From NCBI GenBank assembly GCA_021810455.1, contig JAJZIU010000003.1, positions 1-49,172 on the forward strand: a DNA stretch of 49,172 nt, read 5' to 3'. How positions within the stretch are numbered: position 1 is the first letter of the stretch; each line of letters begins with the position of its first letter. Source of the DNA: Microcaldota archaeon. Lineage in GTDB: Archaea; Micrarchaeota; Micrarchaeia; Micrarchaeales; CABMGC01. This document shows positions 1 to 9,534 of this stretch, piece after piece. The notes beneath the pieces are model-generated. The model saw nothing but the letters and a program-made list of their open reading frames with translations, had not been told where the DNA came from and ran no database searches. The position numbers and the translations under genes were made by a program.

Positions 1-589
1 GAGTTGTAGGAGAGCCGTAACTGGTTGTAGGAACACTCCACACGGTTTCGCCATTATAAGCATTAAGCGAAGTGAGGTACGAAGAAGATGATGTTGTATT
101 TGTTGTGAAGAGCATGTTGTTGTAGAGCATTAGATAACCCGGAGTCGAGGTTGGGAAGTTTCTTTGCCATACTTTGCTCCCATAAGTTGCATTCAGAGCG
201 TATATCGTATTTCCAGAAGCAAAGTAGATATTGCCATAATTGACAAAAACCTTGGAGTTTATCGTGCTGTTGGTTGGAAATATGAATGATATAGAAGATG
301 ATAAAGGACCGTACCCGGTAGCACCACTGTTTGCATTGTTTTTTTGATACTCGTTCCAAGTATCAGTACTTGCAGCTCCTTGATAGGTTATATTATATGC
401 AGTAGGGTTTCCAGTAGCCAACTCGCCGATGTTTGCTGACATCAATGTTTTTGATATTCCTTGCACATCGGCATAAGCAGATAGATAAGGAGCTGGAGGA
501 TAATAACTGAAGTATAGAAGTATGGATATGGCTACCGAAGCTATTATCAATGAGAATATTGCGTCTGTGGTAAAGACTACGGCTCGCAT
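1..589 (-). CDS. Partial (runs off left edge) membrane-anchored PQQ/beta-propeller-like surface protein, N-terminus MRAVVFTTDAIFSLIIASVAISILLYFSYYPP...
   Basis: Open minus frame from ATG at 587-589 to window edge, absent from ORF track; N-terminal hydrophobic segment and propeller-like repeats (YFASGNTIYALNATYGSKVWQRNF, SLNAYNGETVWSVP). Confidence 0.8.
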   Translation of the reverse strand, partial: MRAVVFTTDAIFSLIIASVAISILLYFSYYPPAPYLSAYADVQGISKTLMSANIGELATGNPTAYNITYQGAASTDTWNEYQKNNANSGATGYGPLSSSISFIFPTNSTINSKVFVNYGNIYFASGNTIYALNATYGSKVWQRNFPTSTPGYLMLYNNMLFTTNTTSSSSYLTSLNAYNGETVWSVPTTSYGSPTT

Positions 590-679
590 ATGCTTTAGTA
601 TCCATATTCATGTTTTTATTGCTATGCGTGGACGACAGTGTAGATGGTTTATAATTGGCAAACCATTATACAGGATAAA

Positions 680-2743
680 TCACGTTCTGACCTTGTTTGG
701 AGTCGGATTTGATCTGCGAAGCACACTTGCTATATTGACTCCGGAAGTGCTTATCTCTTTTATCTTATCTTCGCAGAATTGCGAGAAGCGAGATAGCATG
801 TTGCCATAAATTCCGCCGTTGGTGATTTTATCGCTTAGTCCTCTCCTCATCATCTGCATATCAACATATCTGGATTTTTTGGACAGTTCCTGCAATGAAG
901 ATATAACACGCTCATCGTAAGAATTCTCACGTATCATCCTTCCAACATCTATTGCTTGCACAAAGTTGAGTTTGGGATCTGAAGAGTTAAGTAGAAGTTT
1001 CATGTCAAGCCGATCTATCCTCCCTCTTTCGAAATCTGCTATGTGTACCATAGAGAGAACCATGTTGTCTATTATTGCGTTTTGCTTGTCTGGTACGAGT
1101 CCGAAATCACGCATAATTACATCAAGACCAACTTCCCTGCCCAGCAAGTATGTAGCATATGCTTTTGATGCTTCGTTTAGTTCGCGACTGCGGATTACAT
1201 ACTTTAGCATAGGAAAATAACTCTCGCTTATTTTGTCTTTCATAAGGAGTTCCCCGAATAGTGGCTTTCTCACATCGCTATCGTGAAATGCATGCTTTGA
1301 GAGATTACCAGCTATTTCAGGATCATTGAGTTTGCCAAACCTACTAAGTTCCACAACTATTTCTTTTTTTATTACCGCAGGCTGGTTCTGTAATTCTTTT
1401 TTAAGAACCTCGAGTATGCGTTCCTTGGATCCATGGACCATTTCGAGTTGATATGCTCTCAGTTTCAGTTCGTTAGATTTTGAATCGAAAGTATCGTGAA
1501 GCGTTTTTATTATATCGGCCATACCTTCTGAAGATTTAGTATAAGTCATAGATTTTACTAAAGCTATAAGAACGGTTTCGTCAGACTCTTTGAGTAGGGC
1601 TTTTTGAGCCATTTGAGGAGTTATTACACCATGCTCACCTAGCTGCATGAACGCTTGCATGCGTACCGCAGGTATTGAGTCGTTGTATGCTGAGAACTGT
1701 ATGATCGGTTTGTATCTTTCAAAATTTATTTTTGACATGGCATATATGGATAGTTCTCTCATTCCAGGATCGTCATTTGATTTGAAGGCGCGAAGAAGAA
1801 CGTCATTCTCATCTATCCTTGCCGATATAGAAAACCACATAGCAGCATATGCGAGAGACTTGTTTCCATTCTTTTTCATGCCTTCATCGAAAAGATATCG
1901 AATATCCTTCTGCAGATCAGCTTCACTTATCATACCAGCGTGCAGTAGTATGTTATCCCTAACTTCTATCATTAGCGGATCGCTTGTCTTGAATTTCAAG
2001 GCTCTTTCTCCAAGTTCATTGAAGCCGTCCTTTCCAAGCATCATTAGAAGTGTGGATATTTCAAATGCACCAGTGTATCTTGCAAGGAAATATAGGTGAT
2101 CGCTCTCCGGCCAGAATTTTTGGCCTTCTTTTGTAACATGTATTGGTTGCAATCCGTGTTTAAGTAGATAGAAGCTTGTAAAAAGTCTGTCCAATCTTCC
2201 GTTTCCATCTTCGAAAGGATGCAGATCTACAAGTCTTAGGAAAAATTCTGTTGAACTTGCAAATGCATCAATAGGGGAATCATGTTTTAGGTTTAGTAAG
2301 GATATTATCTCATTAAGGTCTTTTTCTACAGTGCTTACTGGAGTGACTATGTGTGGTCCGTTGCTAAGTCTGTATCTTCTCAATCCTTCTTTGTACTTAC
2401 CGTTCCCATATATGCCATCAAGTAATCTTTTTCTTACCGCAAGCACATCGGATGTTGTTACCTCCTTATCATTCAAATCAACAAGCATGTCCAGTACATT
2501 GGATGAGTTAAGTATGGCTATGTAATCAGGTATTTTGCCGTCTTTTTCGCGTATCGCACCGCTCAAAAACAAATCTATGGGACTGATGGATTTCGCATCC
2601 GCATCTGTTTCAGAATAGAATATTGCTTTAATTATACTGTGTGACAATTCCGATCTGAAATCGCCTTTTACGGATATCAGATCAGATATCCCAAGTCTCT
2701 CGAGCATCTCCTTGTAATGGGCTTCCATAAAAACATTCCACAC
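680..2743 (-). CDS. Fic-domain protein with long C-terminal HEAT-like helical repeat region (start may be ATG at 2728)
   Basis: Canonical Fic motif HPFEDGNGRLDR; C-terminal ~400 aa with HEAT-like helical pairs. Confidence 0.88.
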   Translation of the reverse strand: MWNVFMEAHYKEMLERLGISDLISVKGDFRSELSHSIIKAIFYSETDADAKSISPIDLFLSGAIREKDGKIPDYIAILNSSNVLDMLVDLNDKEVTTSDVLAVRKRLLDGIYGNGKYKEGLRRYRLSNGPHIVTPVSTVEKDLNEIISLLNLKHDSPIDAFASSTEFFLRLVDLHPFEDGNGRLDRLFTSFYLLKHGLQPIHVTKEGQKFWPESDHLYFLARYTGAFEISTLLMMLGKDGFNELGERALKFKTSDPLMIEVRDNILLHAGMISEADLQKDIRYLFDEGMKKNGNKSLAYAAMWFSISARIDENDVLLRAFKSNDDPGMRELSIYAMSKINFERYKPIIQFSAYNDSIPAVRMQAFMQLGEHGVITPQMAQKALLKESDETVLIALVKSMTYTKSSEGMADIIKTLHDTFDSKSNELKLRAYQLEMVHGSKERILEVLKKELQNQPAVIKKEIVVELSRFGKLNDPEIAGNLSKHAFHDSDVRKPLFGELLMKDKISESYFPMLKYVIRSRELNEASKAYATYLLGREVGLDVIMRDFGLVPDKQNAIIDNMVLSMVHIADFERGRIDRLDMKLLLNSSDPKLNFVQAIDVGRMIRENSYDERVISSLQELSKKSRYVDMQMMRRGLSDKITNGGIYGNMLSRFSQFCEDKIKEISTSGVNIASVLRRSNPTPNKVRT

Positions 2744-2766
2744 TATGTTTTTGACACATTTTCATT

Positions 2767-2794
2767 TTGCATGTCATTGAACTTTGACATGCAA
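2767..2794. repeat. Perfect inverted repeat TTGCATGTCA-TTGAACTT-TGACATGCAA
   Basis: 10-bp perfect arms, 8-nt spacer, upstream of the fic start codon. Confidence 0.85.
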
Positions 2795-2807
2795 TACCCT
2801 ACCTGTA

Positions 2808-2905
2808 CAGAGTGATAATAGGTGCATACATGCCAGGCACTAAAGAAGAAGTTAAGGCAGTGAGCTAATGCAGTTCGTTGTCTTAAACCAAACACCTACA
2901 CTCTG
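2808..2905 (-). ncRNA. Candidate structured leader or small RNA upstream of fic
   Basis: Closing stem CAGAGTG..TAGGTG / CACCTACACTCTG around ~70 nt; internal TTAAG/CTTAA pairing; TATA-like TTTATATC on minus strand ~25 nt upstream. Confidence 0.4.
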
Positions 2906-3060
2906 ATTATGGTGTCTTTTTTGCTGATATAAATACTTTTCTAACGTGTAAAGTCAAGAATTGAAAATCAAGCATAGCAATAAATAGTAGTAATTACTTA
3001 ATAGTTAGTTTGTTGACTAACAGAAACACTTGCACTGTTAAGCTGTTTTTTATTTATATG

Positions 3061-4215
3061 TCATCTCCATCGAGTCTTTGGAAGCAGCACATCCTTGTAA
3101 TTTTCTAGCCTGTTTTTGTTTGGAAGTAGATCCTTTATGATTTCACCTATTGCATCTTTCATTTGTACTTTTAGCTTGAATCCTAATGAAGGCAGCACGG
3201 TCCTTTCAGGATTGTAATGATGCTGTTCCTCTTCAACTCTTGGATTTTCAACATTTTTTATTTTTGCATCTATACCTAGTTTTGCTGCTTCAGTTTTTAC
3301 TATCTCGGCGATCTCATTCACACTTAGCAATTCCATGAATTGGTTTACAGATCGGTATTCTCCAGTCTTTGGTTTGTTCTCTATGAGAAGGGTCAATGCA
3401 TCCATGCTATCTTGCAATGAGAGGAATCCGCGAATTTGACCCCCTTTACCGTATGGCGTTAGTGGTTCTCCCAGAATGGCCTCGACACAATACCTATTGA
3501 CAACAGTCCCCCACACCGCATCGAAATCAAATCTCGTGAATAGATCTTCACTTTTTATCTCGCTCGTCCTAGTACCATATACAGGCCCTTGCATTATGTC
3601 GGTCATTGTTATCCCCCATAATTTATTTGCGAATAATAGATTGTTAGTATCGTGAACTTTTGTCCAGTGATACCAGGAACCGCCCCATTTTGGAGTGGTT
3701 ATCTTGTCTCTTTTGCCTTTTATTTCCACGTCAACAAACGGTGCTTCGGGTATATCGAATTTTGGAGTTCCGAATTCCCCCATAGTGCCCATTTTCACAA
3801 CGTGAGTATCTAAATCAGCACCCCTTATAGCATAAATGAGGTTGATTGTTCCGTTGATATTATTTCTCATAGTGTAGGTAGCATGATTTACATCAATCAT
3901 CGAGTATGGTGCAGATCTTTGCTCAGCAAAGTGTACTATCGTTTCAGGTGTGTGCTCTTTTATAGTATCACATATGAGTTTGTAATCAGTTATGTCACCC
4001 TTTACAAATGTTATTTTGCCTTTGAATTCTTTATTTGCAATTTTGACACGTTCATCCATGGACTTAATCGGGAGGGCCGATATAGACCCAACCTCTTCCA
4101 CAGATTTCCTTGTTGCCATGTTGTCGATTCCTATAACTTCGTATCCTTTAGATGCCATTCTCAGTGCCAGTGGCCATCCCAAATATCCGTCTATTCCCAA
4201 TATCATTACTTTCAA
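3061..4215 (-). CDS. NAD-dependent epimerase, UDP-sulfoquinovose synthase (SQD1)-like
   Basis: MILGIDGYLGWPLALRMASKGYEVIGIDN Rossmann start; SQD1-like segments HFAEQRSAPYSMID, KMGTMGEFGTP, GSWYHWTKVHDTNN. Confidence 0.85.
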   Translation of the reverse strand: MKVMILGIDGYLGWPLALRMASKGYEVIGIDNMATRKSVEEVGSISALPIKSMDERVKIANKEFKGKITFVKGDITDYKLICDTIKEHTPETIVHFAEQRSAPYSMIDVNHATYTMRNNINGTINLIYAIRGADLDTHVVKMGTMGEFGTPKFDIPEAPFVDVEIKGKRDKITTPKWGGSWYHWTKVHDTNNLLFANKLWGITMTDIMQGPVYGTRTSEIKSEDLFTRFDFDAVWGTVVNRYCVEAILGEPLTPYGKGGQIRGFLSLQDSMDALTLLIENKPKTGEYRSVNQFMELLSVNEIAEIVKTEAAKLGIDAKIKNVENPRVEEEQHHYNPERTVLPSLGFKLKVQMKDAIGEIIKDLLPNKNRLENYKDVLLPKTRWR

Positions 4216-4236
4216 TTACTCACCAGTAAACACGAT

Positions 4237-5613
4237 TCAACCTAAATTTTCCTCAACCAGCCCCTTAAGCTTATCGGATATGGATTTGGCTTCAGAATTA
4301 TCCTTTGCTTCAGTAGTTATCCGTATTACAGGTTCTGTTCCACTTTTGCGCACTATGAACCAGTATCCATTTCCAACAAACTTCAGACCATCTTCGTCTA
4401 TATCATCAACTGTGCCATTTCCGGAATATTTTTCTTTGATTTTTTCTATAATAGATTTCATGTTTGTACTTCTTGATGCGGATACTTTCAATTTTTGGGT
4501 GTGATACATAGGCAAAGTTGAGAATAACGTAGATGAATCCTCATCGTGGTTAGAGAGCATTTCCACCATTATGGCAAATGCCATTCCACCGTCACGAACA
4601 GGTTGATGCTCGGGATACATAAATCCCCCACTGTCCTCTATGCCGGCTATCCCGCCATCATTTATCAAAGCCCGTGATATGAACATAGGTCCTATTTTTG
4701 TCCAGATGGTTTTTACATTGAATTCGTTGAGATATTCTTCTATTAGAGGGGAACTGGCTATAGGAGCAAACACCCTCCTTGGAAGCTTCTTTTCTTTTGA
4801 TGCTAGCCAACCAGCAAGAAGAGCGCCGCTTCTATCTCCAAACTGGACTTTTCCCTTAGAATCTATGAATATAGCTCTATCAGCATCTCCATCATGAGCT
4901 ACAGTTATGTCTACCCCTAATCTGACAGATATTTCAGCGGTTTTTATTAGTGTTTCTGGAGTTGGTTCCGGTTTTCTTGAAGACATAAGAGGATCCAACT
5001 TCGTATTTATTTCGTAAATTTGGCATCCCAATTCTTTTGCTATAGCGACAGTTGTTATAGAGCCAACACTGTTTGCCCCATCTATCAAAACTTTCAATCT
5101 GCGTTTTGATATCTGTGCTTTGTTAACGTGTTTAACAACACCAGAAACATAGTCTTTTATTGAATTCTCATAAGTGTGTATATCTGTTGTAAGCTTTTTC
5201 CAATTGACAGGATTCATATCGTTTTTGAAGTATATCGATTCTATTTTGTCTTCTTCTGAAGAATCTATTTCTATGCCATCTTTACCGATGACCTTTATCC
5301 CATTGAATTCGGGAGGGTTATGACTAGCTGTTATCATTACACCAGCATCAAATCCTGCAGCTTTAACATTGAATTGTAATGCGGGAGTAGGAAGCACGCC
5401 AGCGTATGTGACTATTTCTCCAGAAGCCATTAACCCACTTTCCACAGCCCTTATGATCATATCTCCACCAGCACGCACATCCCTGCCTATTAATATTTTC
5501 TTCCCTTCACCGAAGTATGTCCCTATGGATTTGCCCATTCGCATAGCTAACTCAGGTGTGAGTTCTTCGTTGGTTACACCGCGTATTCCATTCGTGCCAA
5601 ACAGTTTTCCCAT
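4237..5613 (-). CDS. Phosphohexomutase (phosphoglucosamine mutase / phosphomannomutase family)
   Basis: FGTNGIRG, TASHNPPEFNGIK, DGDADRA, GTEPVIRI motifs. Confidence 0.92.
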   Translation of the reverse strand: MGKLFGTNGIRGVTNEELTPELAMRMGKSIGTYFGEGKKILIGRDVRAGGDMIIRAVESGLMASGEIVTYAGVLPTPALQFNVKAAGFDAGVMITASHNPPEFNGIKVIGKDGIEIDSSEEDKIESIYFKNDMNPVNWKKLTTDIHTYENSIKDYVSGVVKHVNKAQISKRRLKVLIDGANSVGSITTVAIAKELGCQIYEINTKLDPLMSSRKPEPTPETLIKTAEISVRLGVDITVAHDGDADRAIFIDSKGKVQFGDRSGALLAGWLASKEKKLPRRVFAPIASSPLIEEYLNEFNVKTIWTKIGPMFISRALINDGGIAGIEDSGGFMYPEHQPVRDGGMAFAIMVEMLSNHDEDSSTLFSTLPMYHTQKLKVSASRSTNMKSIIEKIKEKYSGNGTVDDIDEDGLKFVGNGYWFIVRKSGTEPVIRITTEAKDNSEAKSISDKLKGLVEENLG

Positions 5614-5616
5614 GAT

Positions 5617-7044
5617 TCAACCTTCTTTATTATTTATCCCATAGAAGCTTAATATCATTTCGAATATGTCAACAACCTTGAGATATTTTGAATGTTTAAA
5701 GCTGTTCGGATAAAGACCGAAAATTCCTTCTCTAGTATGGTCACCGTTTCTTGCAGGTTCTGGAACAGAGAATAGTTCCGATCCAGAATAATTGAATATA
5801 TCTATAGTGTGACCATCACTTATTTTGAAAATAATATCCGGGGTTATGTTGTCTTTTGACTTTTTTGCATCGTAGAGTTCTGTGACAAGTTTTTTCCCTT
5901 CGTCATCCTTCATAGCTAGCATTTTTTTGATGATTTCTTTCTTCAACTTGTTTCGTTCTTTTTCTGTTACGCGTTGTGAAATAAATCTTGAGTCATTTAT
6001 CCATATGCTACCGAACGGATTGTTTGTTAATGATGCAAATGCTTTTGTCGATTTCATATCTAATGTTTTTGTGTCCTTTGTTTCTTCAATATCATTTTCC
6101 ACTACGCTCGCGCATATGAATTTCATCACGGTTGTCTTAGAAGATACATTAATCTGTTCTAACTTGTTTCTTGAAGCCTTGTTATTTTCAAGATTTGACG
6201 TTTCATAAGGGTTGGGTTTCTCACTTGTTCGTTTTATAGAAGCGTAATTGTTGTTTATCAGCCATGCATTAAGCATGAATTTGCTACGTATTCCCTGCGC
6301 ACCATGATCGGAAACTAGCATTATTACATCTTCCGGATTCTTCCATGAAATCAGCCACTCGATGAATTGCGATATGTGACGATATAGAGGTTCGACAAAA
6401 TCCTCCCAGTTTCGCATATTGAGTGTATAATGTTGTATTCTGTCAATCTCAGTGAAGCAGATAAATGAGAATCCGTATTTACCAGAGGTAATAAGGTTTT
6501 TCGTCATTTCTGACCTGTTTTTAATGCTTTCAGAGTATATTTTTGTTGCCTCAGATAGTTTAAGCGTACCTTGCCTTAAACCTTCTTCTATCTCTGGCTC
6601 TCCATAGAAACCAGATTTTTTTGCTGCGTTTTTAAGTTTGTTGGAAGAATAGCGCGGTTTTAGTGGAAAACCCGTAATGATATCGACGTTTGATGAACCT
6701 GTTTGAACAACTGTTGCAGGGGTTACTATAAGGCACTTCACACCGTTTCGAGCAAGGATTTCCCAGAATGGAGGATGTCTTTTTGTGTCATAGTATATGA
6801 GTTCTTTAGTGTAATCCTTATTTAATTTAAAAAAATTAGTTACTCCGTGAATACTGGGATCTAATCCAGTGTATATGCTTGGCCATGCTACAGGAGTAAG
6901 AGGAGGTATGGTAGATTCCAAGTTTTCCAGTGTTCCGGAATCAATAAATTTTAGAAATCCTTTGAGTTTGTATTTAGAAGATAATTTTTTTATTATCCAT
7001 TTTGGTGCAGAATCTATACCTATTACGAACAGTCTCTTGTTCAT
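5617..7044 (-). CDS. Alkaline phosphatase superfamily / type I phosphodiesterase-nucleotide pyrophosphatase-like
   Basis: VIGIDSAPKWII, PPLTPVAWPSIYTG, VSDHGAQG metal-site motifs. Confidence 0.85.
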   Translation of the reverse strand: MNKRLFVIGIDSAPKWIIKKLSSKYKLKGFLKFIDSGTLENLESTIPPLTPVAWPSIYTGLDPSIHGVTNFFKLNKDYTKELIYYDTKRHPPFWEILARNGVKCLIVTPATVVQTGSSNVDIITGFPLKPRYSSNKLKNAAKKSGFYGEPEIEEGLRQGTLKLSEATKIYSESIKNRSEMTKNLITSGKYGFSFICFTEIDRIQHYTLNMRNWEDFVEPLYRHISQFIEWLISWKNPEDVIMLVSDHGAQGIRSKFMLNAWLINNNYASIKRTSEKPNPYETSNLENNKASRNKLEQINVSSKTTVMKFICASVVENDIEETKDTKTLDMKSTKAFASLTNNPFGSIWINDSRFISQRVTEKERNKLKKEIIKKMLAMKDDEGKKLVTELYDAKKSKDNITPDIIFKISDGHTIDIFNYSGSELFSVPEPARNGDHTREGIFGLYPNSFKHSKYLKVVDIFEMILSFYGINNKEG

Positions 7045-8228
7045 TTTATAACACCTATACCCAAAAATCCTTTTGAGTCGTACATGGTGAACCGGGATAG
7101 TTCGGGTATGCTTCTTTCTATTACGACAACGTCCTGAACCCTGACTGTTGCGAATGATACTGAAAGAGATTTGAGCACTTTCGAATCTTTAAGTCCCCCG
7201 TATTTATCAATCAAGGCCTTGGGAGCTATTAGGGATTTTGAAATGGTGCCATTGATGTTGATTGAAATATCGCCTCTTTGATTTCTAATAGGAAATACCA
7301 ACGAATCAAAGGCTTTGACAGTGTGCAGATTGGAATTTTTTGTTGATGCAACATTTCCGCGTGTCACTCCGATAGGAGGATTTACACGTATGGCTACGTT
7401 TATACCTTTGCGTGCAATTTTTGAAGATTTATTTTTAACAAAAATGTTTTCTATTTTGCAGTTTTTCATATAAGGCAGTATTAGTAACTTGTCATTTATG
7501 TGGATACTTCCAGACAATATTTTGCCCAGTATAGTATTATTATCAAGGTTGCCTTGAAGAATTATAGATAGTTTTTTGCTTTGTGAAACTTTGCTTTTCG
7601 GAGCGTTGAGTATAGTTGTGATGAGGCATTCGCCCTCGTACCATGGAATTTTGCCAGATCTCGATATGAGATTTTCCATCTTGTATGCAGATATTGGAAC
7701 AAATGTGCACCATGTCCACCCTATCCTATCAAGATAAGTTTTGAACTCGTTTTTTATTTTATTGAATGTTTTTTCATCGTAAGATATTAGATCCATCTTG
7801 TTTACTGCAACTATCAGATTTTTTATGTCTAGCATTTTTGCTATCAGTACATGCCTCTTTGTCTGTTCGGTTATGCCTTCGTTTCTTAATGCAGAAATGA
7901 TGATCAGGGCAGTGTCCCCGTAAGATGCACCAGTTATCATATTGCCAATAAGTTCTTCATGACCTGGAACGTCTATAAATTCTATGAAATTCCCATTAAA
8001 AACCAAGGATGCCCTAGAGGTATCTATTGTCAGTCCGCCTTCGTGTTCTTCCTCAAAACTGTCTATTATGAATCCAGGCTCAAAGATTTTCCCAAGTTTA
8101 GAACTGATGGACTTGGCTTTTTCCAAACGTTCACTACTTACGGATTTTGTAACTATTAGCATACTACCTATGAGTGTCGATTTGCCATGATCCTTATGGC
8201 CCAATAATGTAACCCTGTTTGAAATCAT
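7041..8228 (-). CDS. cysN: CysN-like ATP sulfurylase GTPase subunit (EF1A/EF-Tu-type)
   Basis: GHKDHGKST P-loop, DVPGHEEL, NKMD; directly follows cysD. Confidence 0.8.
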   Translation of the reverse strand: MISNRVTLLGHKDHGKSTLIGSMLIVTKSVSSERLEKAKSISSKLGKIFEPGFIIDSFEEEHEGGLTIDTSRASLVFNGNFIEFIDVPGHEELIGNMITGASYGDTALIIISALRNEGITEQTKRHVLIAKMLDIKNLIVAVNKMDLISYDEKTFNKIKNEFKTYLDRIGWTWCTFVPISAYKMENLISRSGKIPWYEGECLITTILNAPKSKVSQSKKLSIILQGNLDNNTILGKILSGSIHINDKLLILPYMKNCKIENIFVKNKSSKIARKGINVAIRVNPPIGVTRGNVASTKNSNLHTVKAFDSLVFPIRNQRGDISININGTISKSLIAPKALIDKYGGLKDSKVLKSLSVSFATVRVQDVVVIERSIPELSRFTMYDSKGFLGIGVIK

Positions 8229-8235
8229 CTACCCA

Positions 8236-9024
8236 CTACATGTAACCTAGTGCTCTTAGTTTGGACATGACATAATCTTTCTCTTTATCTTGATCTCTCC
8301 CTTGCCTTTCTTCGGTTGTTGAGACTTTCAATTCTGCCATTATTTGTGGTATGTTTTTTGCATTAGATTTTATCATAGATGTGCAATGTGTGCAACCAAG
8401 GCTCCTATACCTGAACCCATTTCTTGAGAAGTACAGCGGATTAACAGGTATTTTTTCGGCTTGGGTATAGTTCCAGACATCTATCTCGTTCCAATCTAAA
8501 AGAGGGTGTATCCGGGCATGCTCACCCTCTTCTATTTTTGAAGAATAATCATCCCACAATTCAGCCTTTTGATTTTTGTAATCCCACTTGAAATCCTTGT
8601 TGCGTTTTGATACGTATCTTTCTTTAGAGCGTATACCATGTTCATCTCTTCTTATCGATACTATTAATGCATTGAAACCTTGTTCTTTCATTATCTTTTT
8701 TAGGGCTTCAGTTTTGTTTGAACCGCAACAACTAAATCCGGAAAGTTCCTTTTTTATTTTGCTTTCTGCAACTATGAGATCTAATTTCCATTTTTTTGTT
8801 AACAGATCCCTGAATTCGTAAGTTTCTGGAAAGTCTATCCCATTATCTATGTGTATAACGGGGAAAGGTATTTTGCTAACAAATGCTTTTCTTGCTACTG
8901 CAAGCATAGCAGTAGAATCTTTGCCCATGCTCCATAGAGCAGCAACATTGTCAAAGCGAGAGACGGCTTCCCTAAGCAAGAATATGCTTCTCTCTTCCAG
9001 TAGGCTGAGGTTTTGTTTTATCAT
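8236..9024 (-). CDS. cysD: Sulfate adenylyltransferase subunit 2 (CysD), PP-loop
   Basis: SMGKDSTAML PP-loop; RRDEHGIRSKER, FRYRSLGC, VSTTEERQGR CysD signatures. Confidence 0.88.
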   Translation of the reverse strand: MIKQNLSLLEERSIFLLREAVSRFDNVAALWSMGKDSTAMLAVARKAFVSKIPFPVIHIDNGIDFPETYEFRDLLTKKWKLDLIVAESKIKKELSGFSCCGSNKTEALKKIMKEQGFNALIVSIRRDEHGIRSKERYVSKRNKDFKWDYKNQKAELWDDYSSKIEEGEHARIHPLLDWNEIDVWNYTQAEKIPVNPLYFSRNGFRYRSLGCTHCTSMIKSNAKNIPQIMAELKVSTTEERQGRDQDKEKDYVMSKLRALGYM

Positions 9025-9305
9025 TTAGACACCAGATTAACACTCCGAAGATCTTTGAGATATATGAGAGCTCCGCGAATATCGTTCTTTTTGATTACGG
9101 ATAACGGTACTCGAGTTATAGGTTTGTTTTTTATATCGTACAATTCGACGTAAGAGCGTTTTAGATCATCTGATTTGTTTAAACCTTTGTAAAAGACACG
9201 ATAATATTTTACATTGCTTTTTTTGAGCTCTTCTGAGAATGATTCCCAATCATCTATTTTGTTAGACTTTTGAAGTTTGAGTGCCGCTTTTTCTATGTCT
9301 GCCAT
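9021..9305 (-). CDS. Small protein of unknown function in sulfur operon (overlaps cysD start)
   Basis: 94-aa ORF, 4-bp overlap with cysD, 8 bp after RHH gene. Confidence 0.65.
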   Translation of the reverse strand: MADIEKAALKLQKSNKIDDWESFSEELKKSNVKYYRVFYKGLNKSDDLKRSYVELYDIKNKPITRVPLSVIKKNDIRGALIYLKDLRSVNLVSK

Positions 9306-9313
9306 AAAATCAA

Positions 9314-9526
9314 CTAGGTATATCCAAGCGCCTTTAGGCGTTCTATCACCGAGTTTTTTTCGTTTGAATCAGATTCCATTGTTGCCATCGTTTCCCTCAG
9401 TATATAAGTTACACAATCTGAAACTGAAGAAAAACCCGTGTTCTTTATCTTGTCTTCAATTCTCTCAAAAAGTGGCGTTGGTATGGTTATAGTAGTGTAC
9501 TTTCGTTTAGTTCCATTCTTTTTCAT
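9314..9526 (-). CDS. Ribbon-helix-helix (CopG/MetJ-type) DNA-binding regulator
   Basis: KYTTITIPTPLFERIEDKIKNTGFSSVSDCVTYILRE pattern. Confidence 0.85.
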   Translation of the reverse strand: MKKNGTKRKYTTITIPTPLFERIEDKIKNTGFSSVSDCVTYILRETMATMESDSNEKNSVIERLKALGYT

Positions 9527-9534
9527 ACAATCCC

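Noticed and set aside
966-2525. Several plus-strand ORFs inside fic
   Set aside because: Antisense shadow ORFs with low-complexity Ser/Leu-rich translations.
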